Below, piece by piece: positions 17,521 through 27,030 of a stretch of 44,235 nucleotides of DNA. A program made the translations under genes and the position numbers. Each line of letters opens with the position of its first letter. Within the stretch, counting starts at the first letter, position 1. Below the pieces are notes generated by a model. That model was not told the DNA's origin, made no database searches, and saw only the letters and a list, made by a program, of their open reading frames with translations. This stretch comes from an uncultured bacterium (GTDB lineage Bacteria > Bacillota > Clostridia > Lachnospirales > Lachnospiraceae): assembly GCA_945828315.1 (NCBI GenBank), contig CALZQA010000013.1, positions 1-44,235 on the forward strand, in the 5' to 3' direction.

Positions 17521-18060
17521 ATGTCACGTATAGGAAGAATGCCAATCGCGGTACCTGCAGGCGTAACTGTAGATATTGCAGAAAATAATAAAGTGACTGT
17601 AAAAGGTCCCAAGGGAACCCTTGAGCGAGTATTACCCTCTGAGATGGAGATCAAGAAAGAGGGCGAGGAGATCATCGTAACCAGACCGAACGATCTGAAG
17701 AAGATGAAGTCCTTACATGGTCTGACAAGAACTCTGATCAACAACATGGTTGTCGGTGTTACCGATGGCTACACCAAAGAGTTAGAGGTAAACGGTGTTG
17801 GTTACAGAGCAGCAAAATCCGGTAACAAGCTTACTTTAAACCTTGGATATTCTCATCCGGTAGAGATGATCGATCCCGAGGGAATCGAGTCTACCGTTGA
17901 TGGTAACAAGATCATTGTTAAAGGTATCGATAAAGAAAAAGTTGGCCAATATGCGGCTGAAATCAGAGATAAGAGACGTCCTGAGCCTTACAAGGGTAAA
18001 GGTATCAAGTATGCTGATGAAGTTATTAGACGTAAAGTTGGTAAGACTGGTAAGAAATAA
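17521..18060 (+). CDS. rplF: 50S ribosomal protein L6
   Basis: The 179-residue protein is L6, opening [15 protein letters not shown] and ending with [20 protein letters not shown], a conserved 23S-binding segment. It lies at the base of the L7/L12 stalk. AGGAGG precedes the ATG. Order and spacing are standard for the spc operon. Confidence 0.97.
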   Translation: MSRIGRMPIAVPAGVTVDIAENNKVTVKGPKGTLERVLPSEMEIKKEGEEIIVTRPNDLKKMKSLHGLTRTLINNMVVGVTDGYTKELEVNGVGYRAAKSGNKLTLNLGYSHPVEMIDPEGIESTVDGNKIIVKGIDKEKVGQYAAEIRDKRRPEPYKGKGIKYADEVIRRKVGKTGKK

Positions 18061-18080
18061 TTGAAGGAGTGTGACTAAAA

Positions 18081-18449
18081 ATGGTTAAGAAAGAATCAAG
18101 ATCTGAGATTCGTGCGAAAAAGCACAGAAGAGTTCGTAATAACCTTGCTGGAACCGCAGAGAGACCGCGTTTAGCTGTTTTCAGAAGTAATAATCATATG
18201 TACGCTCAAATTATTGATGATACAGTTGGCAACACCCTTGTTTCTGCATGTACTTTAGACAAAGAAGTAAAGGATGCAGTAGAAAAGACTAATAACGTAG
18301 ATGCAGCAGCTCAGGTAGGAACTGTTATCGCAAAGAAGGCGTTAGACAAGGGAATCACCACTGTAGTCTTTGATAGAGGCGGCTTCATATATCAGGGTAA
18401 GATCAAGGCTTTAGCTGATGCAGCAAGAGAAGCTGGGTTAACATTCTAA
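18081..18449 (+). CDS. rplR: 50S ribosomal protein L18
   Basis: The 122-residue protein is L18, with [18 protein letters not shown] and [20 protein letters not shown]. It binds 5S rRNA together with L5. AAGGAG lies upstream of the ATG. It occupies the usual place between L6 and S5. Confidence 0.97.
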   Translation: MVKKESRSEIRAKKHRRVRNNLAGTAERPRLAVFRSNNHMYAQIIDDTVGNTLVSACTLDKEVKDAVEKTNNVDAAAQVGTVIAKKALDKGITTVVFDRGGFIYQGKIKALADAAREAGLTF

Positions 18450-18468
18450 TTAAGGAGGAAATATTTGC

Positions 18469-18978
18469 ATGAAACGCGAAATTATTGATGCTAGTCAATT
18501 AGAGTTAACAGAAAAAGTTGTAGCCATCAAGCGAGTAACAAAGGTAGTTAAGGGTGGACGTAACATGCGCTTTTCTGCATTAGTAGTTGTTGGTGACGGC
18601 AACGGACATGTTGGCGCAGGCATTGGTAAAGCAGCCGAGATCCCTGAGGCGATCCGCAAGGGTAAAGAGGATGCGACCAAGAAGCTTATTTCTGTTAAGT
18701 TAGACGAGAACAAGAGTATTACACATGATATTCAGGGAAAGCATACAGGAGCAACCGTACTGCTGAAGAGATCCATCGAAGGTACCGGTATCATCGCCGG
18801 AGGTCCTGCACGTAACGTGTGCGAGCTTGCCGGAATCAAGAATATCCGTACAAAGTCTCTGGGATCAAACAACAAGCAGAACGTTGTACTCGCTACAATC
18901 GACGCTTTAAGCCAGTTAAAATCCCCTGAGGAAGTGGCTAAGGCTCGCAACAAATCTGTAGAAGAAATCGTAGGCTAA
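18469..18978 (+). CDS. rpsE: 30S ribosomal protein S5
   Basis: The 169-residue protein is S5, with the N-terminal double-stranded RNA-binding fold ([18 protein letters not shown], about residues 24-41) and a C-terminal segment around [19 protein letters not shown]5 affects decoding fidelity and mRNA unwinding. AAGGAGGA precedes the ATG. The next gene starts 14 bases after its stop. Confidence 0.97.
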   Translation: MKREIIDASQLELTEKVVAIKRVTKVVKGGRNMRFSALVVVGDGNGHVGAGIGKAAEIPEAIRKGKEDATKKLISVKLDENKSITHDIQGKHTGATVLLKRSIEGTGIIAGGPARNVCELAGIKNIRTKSLGSNNKQNVVLATIDALSQLKSPEEVAKARNKSVEEIVG

Positions 18979-18992
18979 GGAGGGACATCGAA

Positions 18993-19175
18993 ATGGCAGA
19001 TAAGTTAAAAGTAACATTAGTAAAATCTACAATCGGTGCCGTTCCCAAGAACAAGAAGACCATCGAAGCATTAGGCCTCACCAAGATGTACAAGACGGTT
19101 GAGCTGCCGAATAACGCTGCAACAGCAGGCGCGCTTCGCAAGGTTGCACCGTATGTAAAAGTAGAAGAAGCATAA
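18993..19175 (+). CDS. rpmD: 50S ribosomal protein L30
   Basis: The 60-residue protein is L30, with VTLVKSTIGAVPKNKKTIEA and LGLTKMYKTVELPN. It is a small 50S surface protein. AAGGAGG overlaps the end of rpsE. It stands between S5 and L15 as in most Firmicutes. Confidence 0.96.
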   Translation: MADKLKVTLVKSTIGAVPKNKKTIEALGLTKMYKTVELPNNAATAGALRKVAPYVKVEEA

Positions 19176-19201
19176 TCAAAAAACGATAAGGAGGTGTCAG
19201 C

Positions 19202-19642
19202 ATGGACTTATCTAATTTAAAACCGGCTGAAGGTTCAACACATAACGATAATTTCAGAAGAGGCCGTGGACACGGTTCAGGAAATGGCAAGACCGCTGGT
19301 AAGGGACACAAGGGTCAGAAGGCTCGTTCAGGAGCACCGAGACCTGGTTTCGAGGGTGGCCAGATGCCTTTATACAGACGAATCCCCAAGCGTGGATTCA
19401 CTAACCGCAATACCAAAGAGATCGTAGCCATCAACGTTGATCGTCTGGAGTGCTTTGACAATGACGCAGTTGTCACTGTAGATGCTCTGATCGAGGCTGG
19501 TATTGTAAGCAATCTCCGCGATGGCGTGAAAATCCTTGGAAATGGAGAATTAACCAAGAAGCTCAACGTTCAGGTGAACGCATACAGCGCAAGCGCAAAG
19601 GAAAAGATTGAGGCACTTGGTGGAAAAGCAGAGGTGATCTAA
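19202..19642 (+). CDS. rplO: 50S ribosomal protein L15
   Basis: The 146-residue protein is L15, with a glycine-rich, basic N-terminal tail ([20 protein letters not shown], about residues 22-41) that penetrates 23S rRNA, and the [17 protein letters not shown] segment. AAGGAGG precedes the ATG. Its stop overlaps the secY start by one base (TAATG). Confidence 0.97.
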   Translation: MDLSNLKPAEGSTHNDNFRRGRGHGSGNGKTAGKGHKGQKARSGAPRPGFEGGQMPLYRRIPKRGFTNRNTKEIVAINVDRLECFDNDAVVTVDALIEAGIVSNLRDGVKILGNGELTKKLNVQVNAYSASAKEKIEALGGKAEVI

Positions 19643-20958
19643 TGTTAAGAACACTTCGAGATGCATTTAAGGTAAAAGACATCAGAACAAGAATGTTATT
19701 CACATTTTTGATGTTAGTTGTCATCCGTATTGGCTGTCAGATCCCGGTTCCCGGAATCAATGGCGAACTGTTCAAAGAATGGTTTGCCAGCCAGACCGGC
19801 GGAGCATTCAGCTTCTTCGATGCGATTACTGGTGGTTCTTTCCTTGATATGTCAATCTTCGCATTGAACATTACACCGTACATCACATCATCCATCATCA
19901 TTCAGCTGATGACGATCGCGATTCCTCAGCTGGAGGAGATGCATAAGGATGGTGAGGACGGTCGCAAGAAGCTGACCGCGATCACCCGTTATGTTACAGT
20001 CGGACTTGCGATCATGCAGTCTGTTGCACTGGGCATCAGCTTCGGAAGACAGGGATGGCTGTATGAGTATAATGCTTGGTCAGTCATTCAGGTAATTGTT
20101 ATTTTAACTGCAGGATCTGCAGTACTTATGTGGATCGGTGAGCGTATTACAGAGCGTGGTGTCGGAAATGGTATTTCCATCGTGTTGGTGATCAACATTA
20201 TCTCACGTATTCCGAATGATCTGGGTACGCTGTGGCAGCAGTTTATTTCCGGTAAGAGTGTTGCAAGAGCAGTGCTTGCAGCAGTGGTCATTGTGGCTAT
20301 CATTCTTGCACTGGTTGTATTTGTAGATGTTCTGCAGAACGCAGAGCGTAGAATTCCTGTACAGTATTCCCGTAAGATCCAGGGACGCAAGCAGGTGGGC
20401 GGACAGAGCAGCAATATTCCCTTAAAGGTGAATACAGCGGGCGTTATTCCGATCATCTTTGCGCAGTCTATCATGCAGTTCCCGGTGATTATTGCCGGAA
20501 TGCTTGGAAAGGGAAACGGTACAGGCATCGGATCTCAGATCATCAAGACATTAAATCAGTCAAACTGGTGTGATCCCAGCCAGCCGGTATATACCATCGG
20601 TCTGGTGATCTATCTGGTACTGATCGTCGCATTTGCTTATTTCTATACCTCGATCACCTTCAACCCGTTGGAGATCGCGGACAACATGAAAAAGCAGGGT
20701 GGATTTATCCCCGGTATCAGACCCGGAAAGCCCACCAGTGATTATCTGAATTCCATTTTAGGCTATATCATCTTTATCGGTGCGATCGGCTTATCAATCT
20801 GTGCATTTATTCCGATTTTCTTCAATGGAGTATTTAATGCATCCGTATCTTTCGCAGGAACATCTATCATCATTATCGTAGGTGTTGTTGTTGAGACCAT
20901 CAAGCAGATCGAATCACAGATGCTCGTACGCCACTACAAAGGATTCTTAAGCAATTAA
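19642..20958 (+). CDS. secY: Preprotein translocase subunit SecY
   Basis: The 438-residue protein is SecY, with about ten transmembrane helices. Visible features are the plug/TM2 region around GGSFLDMSIFALNITPYI (near residue 70) and the cytoplasmic loops carrying QYSRKIQGRK and FNPLEIADNMKKQGGFIPGI. It forms the membrane channel for Sec-dependent export, which the signal-peptide proteins encoded nearby need. It is translationally coupled to rplO. A stem-loop lies between it and adk. Confidence 0.97.
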   Translation: MLRTLRDAFKVKDIRTRMLFTFLMLVVIRIGCQIPVPGINGELFKEWFASQTGGAFSFFDAITGGSFLDMSIFALNITPYITSSIIIQLMTIAIPQLEEMHKDGEDGRKKLTAITRYVTVGLAIMQSVALGISFGRQGWLYEYNAWSVIQVIVILTAGSAVLMWIGERITERGVGNGISIVLVINIISRIPNDLGTLWQQFISGKSVARAVLAAVVIVAIILALVVFVDVLQNAERRIPVQYSRKIQGRKQVGGQSSNIPLKVNTAGVIPIIFAQSIMQFPVIIAGMLGKGNGTGIGSQIIKTLNQSNWCDPSQPVYTIGLVIYLVLIVAFAYFYTSITFNPLEIADNMKKQGGFIPGIRPGKPTSDYLNSILGYIIFIGAIGLSICAFIPIFFNGVFNASVSFAGTSIIIIVGVVVETIKQIESQMLVRHYKGFLSN

Positions 20959-20975
20959 ATCATGTAATTTATTAT

Positions 20976-21000
20976 GGAGATACGCCCGAGGTGTATCTCC
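20976..21000 (+). promoter_or_regulatory. Hairpin between secY and adk
   Basis: GGAGATAC (20976-20983) and GTATCTCC (20993-21000) pair perfectly around a nine-base loop that can extend the stem. No T-run follows, so this is probably a processing or stabilising hairpin rather than a terminator. Confidence 0.45.
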
Positions 21001-21027
21001 ATAGGTGGTTTAGCGGAAATTATATAA

Positions 21028-21684
<657 letters not shown>

Positions 21685-21688
21685 GATC

Positions 21689-22447
21689 ATGCCGGTAACA
21701 ATCAAAAATGCGGAAGGTATCGAACTGATGCGTATTGCCGGACAGATTCTTGGCAGAGTGCATAACGAGGTGGCAAAAGAGCTGAAAGCCGGAATGACCA
21801 CCTGGGATATCGATCATCTCGCCGAAGATTTGATCCGCAGCTATGGCTGTACGCCGTCGTTTTTGAATTACCAGGGATTTCCTGCCAGCGTGTGTGTTTC
21901 CGTCAATGATGAGGTCGTTCACGGCATTCCGAGCAAGTACCGGATTTTGCAGGAGGGCGATATCGTCAGCCTCGACATGGGCCTCATCTATAAGGGATAC
22001 CAGTCGGATGCAGCCCGCACACACGGGATCGGGCCGATCTCTGAGGAGGCGTCTCTTTTGATAGAAAGAACACGCCAGAGTTTTTTTGAAGGTGCGCGCA
22101 TGGCAAAAGCAGGGAATCACCTGTTTGATATCGGAAGATCGATCGATGCATATATCAGACCTTTTGGCTATGGCATTGTCCGTGATCTGTGTGGACACGG
22201 CATCGGACGCCATATGCACGAGGAACCGGAGATCCCCAACTACCGCGTTGCAAAGCGCGGCATGAAGCTGAAAGCGGGCATGACGCTTGCCATTGAGCCG
22301 ATGATCAATGCAGGTACTTATGCGGTGAAATGGAAACCGGACGGTTGGACAGTTGTGACAAGGGACGGTTCTTTGTCTGCCCATTATGAGAACACGGTTC
22401 TCGTGACGGAAGACGGACCGGAGATCCTGTCGTTAGTAGAAGAATAA
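21689..22447 (+). CDS. map: Methionine aminopeptidase, type I
   Basis: The 252-residue enzyme removes N-terminal methionine from nascent proteins. Metal and substrate residues are visible in the order expected: a histidine in VVHGIPS, aspartates in VSLDMG and YQSDAART, the histidine in GHGIGRHMHEEP, and glutamates in AIEPMI and ENTVLV. It starts four bases after adk with GGAG upstream. No KOW-type gene is found between it and infA, unlike in some Clostridia. Confidence 0.96.
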   Translation: MPVTIKNAEGIELMRIAGQILGRVHNEVAKELKAGMTTWDIDHLAEDLIRSYGCTPSFLNYQGFPASVCVSVNDEVVHGIPSKYRILQEGDIVSLDMGLIYKGYQSDAARTHGIGPISEEASLLIERTRQSFFEGARMAKAGNHLFDIGRSIDAYIRPFGYGIVRDLCGHGIGRHMHEEPEIPNYRVAKRGMKLKAGMTLAIEPMINAGTYAVKWKPDGWTVVTRDGSLSAHYENTVLVTEDGPEILSLVEE

Positions 22448-22486
22448 ATACGCAAACGTTAATGAGATTGTTAAAGGAGAATCAAT

Positions 22487-22705
22487 ATGTCAAAAGCAGA
22501 TGTTATTGAGGTAGAAGGTGTAGTTGTAGAGAAGTTACCGAACGCATTTTTTAAGGTAGAGCTGGAGAACGGTCATCAGATCCTTGCCACCATCAGCGGC
22601 AAGCTTCGCATGAACTTTATCCGCATCTTACCCGGAGATAAGGTGACGATCGAGATGTCACCCTACGATCTGACCAAGGGCAGAATCATTTGGAGAGATA
22701 AATAA
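22487..22705 (+). CDS. infA: Translation initiation factor IF-1
   Basis: The 72-residue protein is IF-1, a single S1-type OB fold, opening [20 protein letters not shown] and ending with [12 protein letters not shown]. It occupies the A site during initiation. AAAGGAG precedes the ATG. A terminator follows directly, so the spc transcript probably ends here rather than reading on to rpmJ. Confidence 0.97.
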   Translation: MSKADVIEVEGVVVEKLPNAFFKVELENGHQILATISGKLRMNFIRILPGDKVTIEMSPYDLTKGRIIWRDK

Positions 22706-22721
22706 AACACTGATTGATAAA

Positions 22722-22755
22722 GGGGCTGTCACCGTGGAGGTGATGCCTCTTTTTT
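22722..22755 (+). terminator. Terminator after infA
   Basis: GGGGC-TG-TCACC (22722-22733) pairs with GGTGA-TG-CCTC (22739-22749, using one G-T pair) around a five-base loop and is followed by six T residues. It marks the end of the S10/spc transcript before the inserted surface-protein block. Confidence 0.75.
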
Positions 22756-22775
22756 GCAAGTGTGCTATTTTGAAG

Positions 22776-22785
22776 AAAAGGAGGT
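22776..22785 (+). other. Ribosome-binding site without a gene
   Basis: AAAAGGAGGT is a strong match to the anti-Shine-Dalgarno sequence, but the possible GTG or ATG frames after it end within 4-8 codons. It may be a leftover of a gene once following infA, such as rpmJ. Confidence 0.35.
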
Positions 22786-22869
22786 GTACAATATCTAAGA
22801 TACCCCGGAATATGGAAGTAAACAATCGAATTATATAATAAGAATATTTTTGCGAAGGAGGAAGCAAGG

Positions 22870-24246
22870 ATGAGATCAAAATTTTTGAAGCGGGTAGGGG
22901 CATTGACTCTTGGCGTGGCATTGTTTATCAGCGCATTTTCGGTGACGGCATTCACACAGACTGTTACCGGGTGGGCGCAGGATGCATGGCCTTATAACTA
23001 TACCGACGAGAACGGTGTGCAGTACGGGACGGACGAAGACGGCCTGTTTGTTTCCGGTTATAAGGGAACGGGGGTAGATGTTGTGATCCCTGATACCTAT
23101 GAAGGCAAAAAGGTGATTGGTATCACCAATAATGTATTTGAAGAGAAAAATATTGAGTCTGTGGTGATCGGAAATAATGTGAGATGGATTTATTCTGGCG
23201 CATTTGCAAATTGCAAGCAGCTCTCTAAGGTGCAATTTGGTGAAGCGTTAACCTATATGGATCAGTTCGCGTTTTATGGTTGTGAAAAACTGGAGACGAT
23301 CACGGTTCCCGACACACTTGAATCAATGTATTCCAGTACATTTGAAGGAACCGGCTATTATAATAATGCGGAAAACTGGAGAGGAAACGGATTGTACCTG
23401 GATGGATGGCTGCTTGCACTCAAAGAAGGTACGGCAGGCTATTTCCCGATTGCCGCAGGAACCAAACGTATTACCAGTGGTTTGTTCAGCAAGAATGGGA
23501 ACGGAACACAGGTCACAAAGGTTGGTATACCGGCGAGCCTGGAAGCAGATCAGCCTCGTTTTTCCGGAACCGGGTCCTCTATCCGATCCTTCGCGATCAA
23601 TAAGGACAATCCGTACTACAGTTATAAGGGAGGAGTCTTGTACAATAAGGATCAGACAAAGATGCTGGAAGTCGTAAAGAAACTTCCGAAGATTTATACA
23701 ATCCCTTCCAATGTAAAAGAGATTGGTTCTTACGCATTTCCATCAAACTGTGCGGCAAAGGCGATTGTGATTCCAAAGACCGTGGAACGTATGGAATCAG
23801 GAGCGTTTGCGGGCGTTGTCAGGAAGGTTGGTCTGCTCTGCGAGGTAGAGCAAAGACCGGAAGGCTGGGATCAGGAATGGGCAGTGACAGAGGATGTGAC
23901 GTTAGTGGATGATTTTCCGGGCGGAAATATTCACTATGGCTATCACGGCAAGGCAGTGTCAGGAATTCAGAGCCTGTCTTTGTCTTATGGAGAGAAAAAA
24001 GGAAAGACACTCACTTTCAAGAAGGGTGATACGTGGATTCTTGTGGATTATGAACCAAAGGCAGGAGCAAACGGCTATGTGCGGTGGGTATCCTCAAATC
24101 CTTCTGTGCTGAAGGTTACCCAGGCTACAAATTATACACGGGGTTTTCAGTTAGATGCTCCGAAGACTGGAACCGTATGGCTCAAAGCCCAAAATTCCAA
24201 GGGCAAGGTAATTGCACAGTACAAGGTACAAGTAAAAGCAAAGTAG
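22870..24246 (+). CDS. Secreted BspA-like leucine-rich-repeat protein with a C-terminal Ig-like domain
   Basis: The 458-residue protein starts with a signal peptide (basic MRSKFLKR, then a hydrophobic stretch to about residue 28). From about residue 70 to 310 it has BspA/Treponema-type LRR_5 repeats (ITNNVFEEKNIESVVIGNN, and repeats with SGAFANCKQL and YAFYGCEKLETI). The last 90 residues look like a bacterial Ig-like (Big2) domain (VRWVSSNPSVLKVT). No LPXTG anchor is visible, so it is probably secreted or loosely held at the surface. GAAGGAGGA precedes the ATG. It interrupts the normal infA-rpmJ order, which suggests insertion. Confidence 0.85.
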   Translation: MRSKFLKRVGALTLGVALFISAFSVTAFTQTVTGWAQDAWPYNYTDENGVQYGTDEDGLFVSGYKGTGVDVVIPDTYEGKKVIGITNNVFEEKNIESVVIGNNVRWIYSGAFANCKQLSKVQFGEALTYMDQFAFYGCEKLETITVPDTLESMYSSTFEGTGYYNNAENWRGNGLYLDGWLLALKEGTAGYFPIAAGTKRITSGLFSKNGNGTQVTKVGIPASLEADQPRFSGTGSSIRSFAINKDNPYYSYKGGVLYNKDQTKMLEVVKKLPKIYTIPSNVKEIGSYAFPSNCAAKAIVIPKTVERMESGAFAGVVRKVGLLCEVEQRPEGWDQEWAVTEDVTLVDDFPGGNIHYGYHGKAVSGIQSLSLSYGEKKGKTLTFKKGDTWILVDYEPKAGANGYVRWVSSNPSVLKVTQATNYTRGFQLDAPKTGTVWLKAQNSKGKVIAQYKVQVKAK

Positions 24247-24279
24247 GAAGAAAAAATAAGAGCGAAAAAACAATAAAAT

Positions 24280-24308
24280 TTGTATTCTGGCAGGAAATCC
24301 GCTATACT
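24280..24308 (+). promoter_or_regulatory. Promoter built into the terminator hairpin before the acyltransferase
   Basis: TTGTAT (24280-24285) and TATACT (24303-24308) are spaced by 17 bases. The -10 lies within the left arm of the 24296-24336 stem-loop, where two of its T residues make G-U pairs in the RNA form. Confidence 0.6.
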
Positions 24309-24336
24309 GGTGAAGGAATCACCGGTGTAGCGGATT
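24296..24336 (+). terminator. 18-bp stem-loop ending the first LRR gene
   Basis: The arms 24296-24313 and 24319-24336 are complementary over 18 bases with two G-U wobbles and a five-base loop (AGGAA). The T-tract after it is short (TTTG), so termination may be partial. It also holds the next promoter's -10. Confidence 0.55.
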
Positions 24337-24368
24337 TGTGATCAGGAGGGGACATTAAGAAGTTAGTT

Positions 24369-25457
24369 ATGAAAAAAAGAAGCGGTAATTTGGATCTGAT
24401 GAAATTTTTATTTTCCGTGATGATCGTTATTTATCATGGAAAGAATCTGGCGACAGGGGGACCGATCCTGTTTCCGGGAGGAAGTGCGGCGGTAGAATTT
24501 TTCTTTCTGGTGTCAGGTGTACTAATGGCACGAACTGCATCGAAAACCGAGATACAGGGAAATCTCGGAAAAGATACACTGGCATTTGTGAAGCATAAGA
24601 TCAGCGGCTTGATGCCGAACTACTATGTTGCATTTGTGATCGCATTTATTGTATCGCACCTCGGCGCAACAAGTCTGTTTTTGCTTTTTAAAGATGCGAT
24701 CTACTCGGTTTGGGAACTGCTGCTTGTCACCGGTGTTGGACTCCGACCGATCGATGGACTGGCGAATGGCGCGGTCTGGTATCTGTCTGCGATGCTGTTG
24801 GCGATGTTTGTGATCTGGCCGATCATGCGAAAATGTAAAGATCTGTTTTTCTACTGGATCGCTCCGATCGCTGTATTGTTGATCATGGGTATCACCTACC
24901 AGAATTGGACCAGGTTTGGCGCACCGTCTCTCTGGACCGGTGTTTGCTTTAGGGGTACGATCCGTGCATTTATGGGTATTCTATTGGGATGTATCGCATA
25001 TAAAGTAGCGGAATTTATCAAGCGGCAGGAGTTCACGTTGTTATCAAAAAGCATTTTTTCTCTGGTAGAGCTGGTCGGCTACATTACCGTGTTTGTGATC
25101 TGCATGGTCAGACACAGAGGAACGACGGACTGGGCGATCGTGGCGATCCTGGCGGTGTGTGTTACGATCACGTTTTCTGATGTCACCATTTGGGCAGACC
25201 GGTTCCGACATCCGGCCTTTAACCGGCTGGGCGTGTTCAGCTATTCCCTGTATCTGGGGCATGGATACTGGTCGAATGCGCTGGCTGACCTGTTGCCGAA
25301 GCTGACATACTGGCAGCGTATGCCAATCTATCTGCTCATCTCATTTGCCACCGGTTTGTTCATTCATTTTGTTTCGATCGGGTTGCGTCGGCTGTGGGCG
25401 GCAAAGGGAACACAGATCAAGCGAATGTTTATTTCCGGCCGAGAGAAATCTTTATGA
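24369..25457 (+). CDS. Membrane acyltransferase, family 3
   Basis: The 362-residue protein is an integral-membrane acyltransferase-3 type enzyme with about ten hydrophobic helices. It opens NLDLMKFLFSVMIVIYHG with the family's conserved His region, has FFFLVSGVLMA, and ends with FSYSLYLGHGYW. Such enzymes O-acetylate or otherwise acylate extracytoplasmic glycans and lipids. The start is uncertain: the clear GGAGGGG (24345-24351) lies 17 bases before the ATG, longer than usual. It is followed after 35 bases by the second LRR gene, likely in one operon, so it may modify surface glycan next to the LRR proteins. Confidence 0.82.
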   Translation: MKKRSGNLDLMKFLFSVMIVIYHGKNLATGGPILFPGGSAAVEFFFLVSGVLMARTASKTEIQGNLGKDTLAFVKHKISGLMPNYYVAFVIAFIVSHLGATSLFLLFKDAIYSVWELLLVTGVGLRPIDGLANGAVWYLSAMLLAMFVIWPIMRKCKDLFFYWIAPIAVLLIMGITYQNWTRFGAPSLWTGVCFRGTIRAFMGILLGCIAYKVAEFIKRQEFTLLSKSIFSLVELVGYITVFVICMVRHRGTTDWAIVAILAVCVTITFSDVTIWADRFRHPAFNRLGVFSYSLYLGHGYWSNALADLLPKLTYWQRMPIYLLISFATGLFIHFVSIGLRRLWAAKGTQIKRMFISGREKSL

Positions 25458-25492
25458 GGATGTAAAGATTGGGAAGAAAGGGGACAGGAAAG

Positions 25493-26887
25493 ATGCGGGC
25501 AAAAAGGTATATCATGGCGTGTGTACTGTTTTGTACATTGCTGATCTGTGGTTCGACAGTCATTGCGTCTGCAGAGGAAAATAATGAAAAAAACAATGGG
25601 GAATATCGATATAAGGAAGTGGAGCGTCCATATCCTTATAAGGTGAAAGTAGGAGATACTTATATTGAATGTGGAGACGGCATTTGTCTTGTTAAATATC
25701 TCGGAGATGAGGCTGAAGTCGTGGTGCCAAGTGAGATCGACGGCAAACCTGTTACAGTCATAGGCAGCGGTTGTTTTTCAGGAAATCAGACCATTACGCG
25801 GGTGGAGATACCGGAAAGTGTGACCTGGCTGGATGGTTTTAACGATTGCAGTAATCTGGCAGATATCAAATTGTCAAATGGCGTAAAGGTGATCGGTGTC
25901 TTCTCCTTTGAAAACTGTGGATCGCTGGAAAAAATCGATCTGCCGGATTCGCTAGTCTGTATCGGTGCCGGAAGTAAGGAATGCGGTACATTTACAGGCT
26001 GTTCGAACTTGAAAGAAATAAGTTTTTCAAATAATCTTCAGGAAATCGGTCCCGGTGCATTTCGTTATTGCAAGGCGCTTGAAAAAGTCGTTCTACCGGA
26101 AAAGGTAGAGTGGGTCAGGGATTATTGCTTTTTTGGATGTTCCTCGTTGAAAGCGGTAGAGATGCCGGAAAATTGTAAAAAAATCGGTCATGCAGCATTT
26201 GGTAACTGTCAATCGCTGGAGTATGTGGATTTGCCGGATTCGGTTACAAATATGATGTCAAGGGCTTTCGAGGGCTGTTCTTCTCTAAAGAGCATTCATC
26301 TGTCAAAGAACCTGAAGACGATCTATACCGGCGCATTTCAGAACTGTTCCTCACTGGAGGAGATTACGATCCCGGCCGGTGTCACAAATATTGGAAAAAT
26401 GTGGATGGGAAAAAGTGGTCACGTGTTCAGCGGATGTACTTCCTTAAAGCGTGTCACGATCAATGGAAAGATTCAGGCGGTGAGACGCCGTACCTTTGAA
26501 TGGTGCAAGGCGCTGGAAACGATAGAGCTTCCGGCGAGTGTCACCAAGATCGGAGAGGGGGCATTCATTGGCTGCAAGAGTCTGGAAACGATCAAGCTGC
26601 CATCCGGTGTGGAGCGCATCTGCATCGATGCATTCAGGGGCTGCGGATTAAAAGAGATCACATTTCCGGAAAGTCTGCAAATGGTTGGAAGACGTTCCTT
26701 TGCGCATTGTGAATCCTTAAAGAAGATCGTGATCAAAGGAAAAAATGCAAGGATCGGCAGTCTGGCTTTCAAGAATATTGCAAAGAACGCAGTCTTTGAT
26801 GTGCCGAATACAGCAGTCAACATTTACCGCAGTCGTCTCACAAAAAAGAACACCGGATTTGTGGTGAAAAGTATGAAAGTAGTGTAA
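25493..26887 (+). CDS. Secreted BspA-like leucine-rich-repeat protein
   Basis: The 464-residue protein has a signal peptide (basic MRAKRY, hydrophobic core to about residue 22, cleavage likely after SASA-like IASAEE). Almost all the rest is 23-residue LRR_5 repeats of the pattern GAFxxCxxLExIxLPxxVxxI, about 14-15 copies with cysteines in register. No cell-wall anchor is seen. An ATG at 25493 is chosen over an upstream in-frame TTG at 25469 because it starts a proper signal peptide after AGGAAAG. The family is used for adhesion and protein binding in gut and oral bacteria. It shares its repeat type with the first LRR gene. Confidence 0.85.
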   Translation: MRAKRYIMACVLFCTLLICGSTVIASAEENNEKNNGEYRYKEVERPYPYKVKVGDTYIECGDGICLVKYLGDEAEVVVPSEIDGKPVTVIGSGCFSGNQTITRVEIPESVTWLDGFNDCSNLADIKLSNGVKVIGVFSFENCGSLEKIDLPDSLVCIGAGSKECGTFTGCSNLKEISFSNNLQEIGPGAFRYCKALEKVVLPEKVEWVRDYCFFGCSSLKAVEMPENCKKIGHAAFGNCQSLEYVDLPDSVTNMMSRAFEGCSSLKSIHLSKNLKTIYTGAFQNCSSLEEITIPAGVTNIGKMWMGKSGHVFSGCTSLKRVTINGKIQAVRRRTFEWCKALETIELPASVTKIGEGAFIGCKSLETIKLPSGVERICIDAFRGCGLKEITFPESLQMVGRRSFAHCESLKKIVIKGKNARIGSLAFKNIAKNAVFDVPNTAVNIYRSRLTKKNTGFVVKSMKVV

Positions 26888-26920
26888 TTTGATTTTTTTG
26901 ATAAAAAAGTAAAAAAGAAG

Positions 26921-26949
26921 TTGATTTCTTGACGCGTCCGTGCTACAAT
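26921..26949 (+). promoter_or_regulatory. Promoter of the rpmJ-rpsM (alpha) segment
   Basis: TTGATT (26921-26926) and TACAAT (26944-26949) are separated by 17 bases. The -10 sits in the loop of the 26931-26965 hairpin. This promoter would restart ribosomal transcription after the inserted block. Confidence 0.65.
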
Positions 26950-26972
26950 AGCACTCGGACGCGTCTGTTTTT
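26931..26972 (+). terminator. Terminator hairpin after the second LRR gene
   Basis: GACGCGTCCG (26931-26940) pairs perfectly with CGGACGCGTC (26956-26965). An inner TGCT/AGCA helix encloses the promoter -10, and TGTTTTT follows. It should end LRR transcription while hosting the downstream promoter. Confidence 0.7.
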
Positions 26973-27030
26973 GTTCTACAAGTGCGTCCGGAAACACGTA
27001 ATATAGGCGTTTAGGAAAGGAGGATTTGAG

